DNA of 64,000 bases from Plotosus lineatus (taxonomy: Eukaryota > Chordata > Actinopteri > Siluriformes > Plotosidae), in contig CM045729.1 in assembly GCA_024760905.1 (NCBI GenBank), forward strand, positions 50,843,580 to 50,907,579, in the 5' to 3' direction. Positions within the stretch are counted from its first letter, which is position 1, and every line of letters starts with the position of its first letter. A program made the position numbers and the translations under genes. The notes under the pieces were generated by a model, which was not told where the DNA came from, made no database searches, and worked only from the letters and a program-made list of their open reading frames with translations. Shown here in pieces: positions 58,636 to 64,000 of this stretch.

Positions 58636-58945
58636 ACATGGTGGCGTAGTGGTTAACACATCCACCTCAACCAAGTAGATCCTGGGTTGGAGTCCAGGGA
58701 TCATTTCTGTGTGGAGTTTGCATGTTTTCTGCACTTGCATGTGTTTCCTCCAGGTACTCTGGTTTCCTGATGGAGCCCAAAGACATCCACATTAGGTTAA
58801 CTGGCTCTTCCAAGTTACCCCTAGGTGTGGATGTGAGTGTAAATGTATATGATGGTAGACCTGTTCACAGTGCACCCTGCCTTTGCCCAGTCAGCTGAGA
58901 TAGGCCCCAGCCTCCCTTACAGCCATAGTCGGATTAAGCATTTCA
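58636..58945 (+). mobile_element. SINE IV, best full-length copy
   Basis: Head GACATGGTGGCGTAGTGGTT, B box GGGTTGGAGTCC, GTGGAGTTTGCATGTTTTC, TTTCCTCCAGGTACTCTGGT, GTGGATGTGAGTGTAAATGT (unexpanded microsatellite position), tail TGCACCCTGCCTTTGCCCAG and GGATTAAGCATTTCAG. Confidence 0.8.
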
Positions 58946-59049
58946 GCCAATCACTGAGTGATGAGTGAGTGTTACGGCCTGGCTGTTAAAGAAAAATTTA
59001 GCTCTCACTATCATACACTTAAATGGAAAGTGCAAAAGACACAAATACA

Positions 59050-59280
59050 TTGTAACCGCTTAATCCTAATTTGGGTCACAGGGAGGCTGGTGCCCATCCC
59101 AGACAACTTCAGGCGACGGCAGAGTACACCCTGGACAGCTCGCCAAGCTATTGCACGGCAGAAACACGCCGACGGCTTTGCAGCCTACTCTTTACGAAAG
59201 TCATCAATGGTTCTTTTACATGCCTCACACCATAGACAGTGAGAGACATGGCCCGCCTTTGATAACCCAGTTAGCTGCAA
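59050..59280 (-). mobile_element. SINE family I, L-type tail, head missing
   Basis: From TAACCGCTTAATCCTAATTT to AACCCAGTTAGCTGCA. It stops before the tRNA-like head. Confidence 0.85.
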
Positions 59281-59289
59281 GCAGGTAAC

Positions 59290-61190
59290 AAACCACCACC
59301 CACCCCACCCCACCCCTGCCACCGCCGCCATCAAGAGAAAATGTTTCTGCTTTTTGAGTTACAGGCAAAACAAGACACACACTAATAGAAAGTAGTTTCT
59401 TCGTAGTAGTGTTCACCACCAACCTCGTTCCAAAAATAAAATAAAATATAAATATGTTTGTGGCTTTGGAGCGCCACTGAGCAAGCCAGAGGTAATGGTA
59501 TCCAGGAACAGCGCCTTGTGACCACACGAGGAAGAAGCCTCAAAAGGAACCCGACTACAAATCTACATATCCCAGAACAAATAGCACCAAACTCTGTTGC
59601 TTTATTATTATGTATTAATTTCCGAAAGATACTTGCATAGATAACACTTATTACTGCAGTATTACATACTTGGGTTTGTATTTAATAAACTGATAACGAA
59701 ATCCATTGTATATGAAGAAACAACATTCTGTTAGTGGCGTCTTGTTTTGACTGTAAATAGAAAAGCAGGAACCTTTTCTGGTCTTGAGAATAAATTCAGT
59801 GGACTGTTGACTCTTTATTGCTCTGGACCTTCAATTTGTTTGGATGGCAATTCCATCTCAATTTGTGAGAAGTGGAGGTGATGAGAGAGAGTTTCCCATC
59901 ATCACTTTTCCACACTCGAGTGAACTGTGCTCAGGTGCAAGCCTGCATACTGTCACTCAAATCAAAATGGTTTCCTCCTGGATGGAAAATGTACCTGGTG
60001 CCATTTTCCATTACTAAGATGCCTAGTGAGTTGTTTCCTGGTCACACTGTAAAACCTCTGGCACCAATAATCAAATGCAGCCAACTTCCCGTTGAATCTT
60101 CCGGAGTGCTTTAGTGATGTGTTATGATTTGAAGCTCTTCCATTTGCTAAAGTGATGCCACATGAATTTAATTCTTTTCATATATTGGGTCTTGAGGAGT
60201 GGAGCAACTGAAATGCATGGGCTGTTTAAAATATTAATTCTTCACGTAAATGTTTGGCATCCTCTGCTGTGTGATGATAGAAAGTGCAGTTCCTGTTTCA
60301 CTATAGCGCCCACTAGTGAAGACCTAGAGTCTCACAGAATCCGCAGAAACTGCAACAATAGCTGTACTTGAATGCTGATAGCTCATGCAGTAAAACTTTA
60401 ATGAGTTCTCCAATGTGCTATTATTTAAACTCTGGTTTAGAGTCTTTATTTCTCTTAAATTGCACACAACTCTTAAAAAACATCAAATCCCCCTGTGTGT
60501 CGAAGTACACATGATTCAAGCTTCATTGTATAATGTTTAGAGATACTAAAAAAAGAAAAAGATAAAATATTTGTGAGACTAAAGAAATGCTTCATGCAGT
60601 AGATGGAAATCATAACAAATCCACTTTTTCCTGTAAATCATTTTACATATAAATAAAGCAATATTAAAGGACAGGAGCAACCAGTCCCACTGATCATTTT
60701 CCAGGCTCAGTATGTAAACAGGATATGGATATCGTCTGTTAAAATAAAACTATTTTAGGAAGGATGGCAGTGAGCAAATCATTTAAAAGTATGGTGGAAT
60801 ATTATACTTATATTTATGGCAGAGTTGTGAGACTACTATTGTTCTTTCTGAAGTAGAATTTCAACGACTTCCTCCATTTTTAGTACTAGAGGGACAGTAG
60901 CTTGGTCAGGGACATGACTTTCCCAGAGTCTATTCCAGGAATCTGGGGTAGGTGGTTAAAACACACCTTGAATTGGCTACCAGTTCATCAAACACACCAT
61001 TCAAACACCTTCCCACGTGAACACTGAGGAGAATAGCAAGAAAAATACATTCTCTCCTTTCTCCTCAACCAGCTGTCAGGTCAGTACAATAATTGCCTTG
61101 ATACCTTCCTGGATATGAAGTCTTCCATGCCAGCATCTTACAAGAAGCTGTAAACAAGGTAGGAATAAGATTCATACTACATCGCGATAT
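59290..61190. other. Intergenic stretch, nothing recognised
   Basis: Apart from a CCACCC run near 59290 and A-rich patches, nothing stands out on either strand. Confidence 0.5.
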
Positions 61191-61204
61191 GATTCAATTT
61201 ACAA

Positions 61205-61605
<401 letters not shown>

Positions 61606-61609
61606 TCAG

Positions 61610-62755
61610 TTTACATAAATTCCTTATTTTGCAATATGAGAGTGCTATACATTCTTATATTAATGAACATGGCATTTCTGCACCCTACAAACCTCATATT
61701 TGGATGCTGGTTCCTGCTTGCTTGAGAGTTAAAAACTGCTCACTCAGGAGAATTTTTGTCAGGTGACATTCTGTGAACTGTATACACCAGAGATTGCTGT
61801 GTGTGAAATTCCCAGAAGATTAGTAGGTTCTGAAATACACGCAAAACCAAACCATCTGGCACCAATATTTATAATGTGGTTGAAGCCACAGAGGTCACCA
61901 ATTTTCCCCATTCTGTGAGCAATAACTAGCGCTTTTGGTGTGTATCTGCATGATTTTTTTGCACTGTGCTGTTGATACACGATTGCTTTATGATTGTGCT
62001 GTTGGTTCGTGATTTGGTGAATGATACTGTAAAGAACAACACAAATGTGTTTTACTACTAACACACTCCTACTCAGACATACCAGGTGAAAGCTGATGGT
62101 GGGAGCCAGAACAGAAGCTGTTTTCTCCTTCCTTCTGACCCTGTTTCAGGTGCTTTCAAGTCATCAGCAATACGTTCTCAAGAGCCATTAATGATGCCCT
62201 CAAGCTTTCCAGTCACTTTTACACAGTCCCTAGAAGTGAAAATGTGATTGTCATGCTGGCCTTGCTGGTAATTCTATAGTGATACTCAAAACTAATTTGT
62301 GCTCTTCTCACTGATATCAGGTATAAATCATATATCATATAAGTTATATGCCAATTTATAGGAAGGTACAATTTATATCAAGTGATGGTTTATTATTTAT
62401 TACTTGTCTGTACTTGCATACTATCAGTTCAAACTGTTCTAAATAAGTTTAAAGAATGTTGACTATGAGAACAGTGTGAATAAGAGTCCTGGGATAACCA
62501 CGAGAGAGTCTTTATGATAACACCACAGTCCTGAGGTGTAAGTGAGATTATTCACAGTAGCAAGGGAGAAATTTGAGTACATGCTGTTGTTGGGAATGTA
62601 AATATTTTGGGTATTCACATGGGAACTGACCACTACACAACTGAAAGTTCCCAGCCCCCATTACTTGAGAATATATAACTCAGAAAGTTACCGCTCTAAT
62701 GATACATTATAGGTTTATGTCATGTCACATTTAAAGTCCTTGATAAGCAGAATTG
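61610..62755. other. Intergenic stretch, nothing recognised
   Basis: 61759-62064 (- strand) has short frames without domains. No repeat family was recognised with confidence. Confidence 0.45.
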
Positions 62756-62767
62756 TTCAAAACATCT

Positions 62768-63010
62768 GAAAGGTACAGTGTGCAAAATTTAGCATTATGT
62801 AGCCGCATCTAGTGGCGTGAATACAGATTGGTACTGAATTTTCTTTCATTCCGAACCCCTTTTCTTTAAAGCCTATAGGATTCTTGGCAAATGAAAAGAC
62901 ATTGAGGTGCACGATGGCAGCCAACATACAGGAGGACCTGCACCCCATGTAGACAGAGACAGCTTATTCGAGGGATTAGAAAACTCAGTGAGTTTAAAAC
63001 GGAATATAGA
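62768..63010 (+). mobile_element. Possible fish non-autonomous element (GTGTGCAAAATTTAG type)
   Basis: GGTACAGTGTGCAAAATTTA, GCATCTAGTGGCGTGAATAC, CACGATGGCAGCCAACATAC and CAGCTTATTCGAGGGATTAG resemble a repeat common in fish genomes. The ends and superfamily were not determined. Confidence 0.45.
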
Positions 63011-63041
63011 TGATTTAAAATGTATTAACTGATGAAGATGA

Positions 63042-63412
63042 GGCGGTGGTGGCCTGGTGATAAGATACTGGATTAATAAACCCAAGATTGGGGGGGTTCA
63101 AGCCCCACTGTCAACAGTTGTCACTGCTCTCCGCCCAGTGTGGATAACTGGGTTATCAAAGGCCGGACATGTCTTTCACTGTCTATGGTGAGAGGCCGGA
63201 CATGTCTTTCACTGTCTATGGTGAGAGGCGTGTAAAAGAACCATTGCTGACTTTCGTCAAGAGTTGCTGCATAGCCATTGTTTCTGCCCTGTGATGGCCT
63301 GGCAAGCTGTCCAAAATGTACTCTGCCCTCACCCAGAGTCAGGTGAGATGGGTGCCAGCTCCCCTGCAACCCTAATTAGGATTAAGCAGTTCAGAAAATG
63401 AACGAGTGAATG
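63042..63412 (+). mobile_element. SINE family I, L-type tail, with 33-bp internal duplication
   Basis: Head GGCGGTGGTGGCCTGGTGA, B box GGTTCAAGCCC, tail CCCTAATTAGGATTAAGCAG with an ATGAACGAGTGAATGAA end. A 33-bp unit starting GGCCGGACATGTCTTTCACT is repeated exactly at 63161 and 63194. AACTGATGA flanks both sides. Confidence 0.9.
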
Positions 63413-63439
63413 AACTGATGATGTACTTTCTGCTAATAT

Positions 63440-63547
63440 TCCTTCATTTTGCCATGCTGGGGTTGCAAGGAGACTGGAGACTATTTTAGCTGACAATAAG
63501 CAAAAACGGAGTACACCCTGAATAACTCACCAGTTCTTCACAGGCCC

Positions 63548-63596
<49 letters not shown>

Positions 63597-63725
63597 GCAT
63601 TAACACTGACACAAAGGGTCAAGTTGGAAAAGCCAGTTACCCAAGTGTGCACAAGTATCGTGAAAATGTGGAAACCCCCACAGAAATGCCCTCGGACTGG
63701 AACCCCAGGCCTTCTTGGTTTTATT
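63440..63725 (-). mobile_element. SINE IV copy with (CA)n
   Basis: Reversed tail GGAGTACACCCTGAATAACT, CA tract at 63550-63595, AAGTTGGAAAAGCCAGTTAC, then CTGGAACCCCAGGCCTTCTT from the head region. Confidence 0.65.
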
Positions 63726-63766
63726 TCTGTGAATTGATTCTCTGAAACCTGACACATTGCATCTTC

Positions 63767-64000
63767 TTCTTTTTCTTTTCCTTTCGGCTTTCCCCCCTTT
63801 TTCAGGGGTCGCCACAGCAAATCACATGATCCATATGTTTGGTTTCGCATAGGTTTTTACGTCAATGCCCTTCCTGACACAACCCTTTAGCAAGGGGCAG
63901 AAACACGCTGATGGTTGTGCAGCCCACTCTTTATGAAAGTCAGCAATGGTTCTTTTACAGCCTCACACCATAGACAGTGAGAGACATGGCTAACCCAGTT
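63767..64000 (-). mobile_element. SINE family I, R-type tail, cut by the window end
   Basis: Starts with the reversed RTE-like tail (CAGGGGTCGCCACAGCAAAT) and runs through the body to AACCCAGTT at the last base. The head would lie beyond the window. Confidence 0.88.

Overview
The window is vertebrate, almost certainly teleost, nuclear DNA. The evidence is one spliced vertebrate gene with a CpG-rich first exon, abundant TA, CA and GT microsatellites, and a dense mix of tRNA-derived SINEs, RTE-type LINE fragments, Tc1-like, Tigger/pogo-like and hAT elements of the kind found in fish genomes. I cannot place the species.

The only gene I can support is rap2a, a Ras-family small GTPase, on the + strand. 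Coding exon 1 is 9888-10201 and coding exon 2 is 32306-32543. They are joined across a 22.1-kb intron at a phase-2 AG|GT...AG|G junction and give a 183-residue protein with all G boxes, the Rap2-type Phe39 and a CNIQ C-terminal box. A GC-rich promoter/5' UTR with several upstream ORFs precedes exon 1. A 3' UTR of about 1.2 kb runs to AATAAA signals at 33697 and 33739. Everything else is intronic or intergenic and is dominated by mobile elements.

Layout: 1-8.9 kb is upstream intergenic DNA (microsatellites, Tc1-like remnants, SINEs, a truncated RTE LINE). 8.9-10.2 kb holds the promoter and exon 1. 10.2-32.3 kb is the intron, with a degenerate 31-bp minisatellite, SINEs, a 2.2-kb palindromic Tigger-like element, further Tigger-like elements and a hAT MITE. 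32.3-33.75 kb is exon 2 plus the 3' UTR. 34-64 kb is downstream intergenic DNA with nested DNA transposons, a Tc1-like element and its 255-bp MITE, a long-TIR element of unknown family, two related TIR elements embedded in TA repeats, and many SINEs.

The most notable structure is a perfect inverted repeat at 47776-48000 (two 107-bp arms, 11-bp loop). Each arm contains a complete type I hammerhead ribozyme motif: CUGANGA, GAAA, U-A cleavage site, stem I of 5 bp, a long stem II and a very short stem III. Such ribozymes are known from the terminal repeats of Penelope-like elements and from retrozymes. Second is a SINE family (17 copies found here) whose single tRNA-derived head and body is joined to either of two unrelated 3' tails. 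One tail matches the 3' end of an RTE LINE present in the same window. Many insertions carry target-site duplications readable by eye, so several nesting orders can be deduced.
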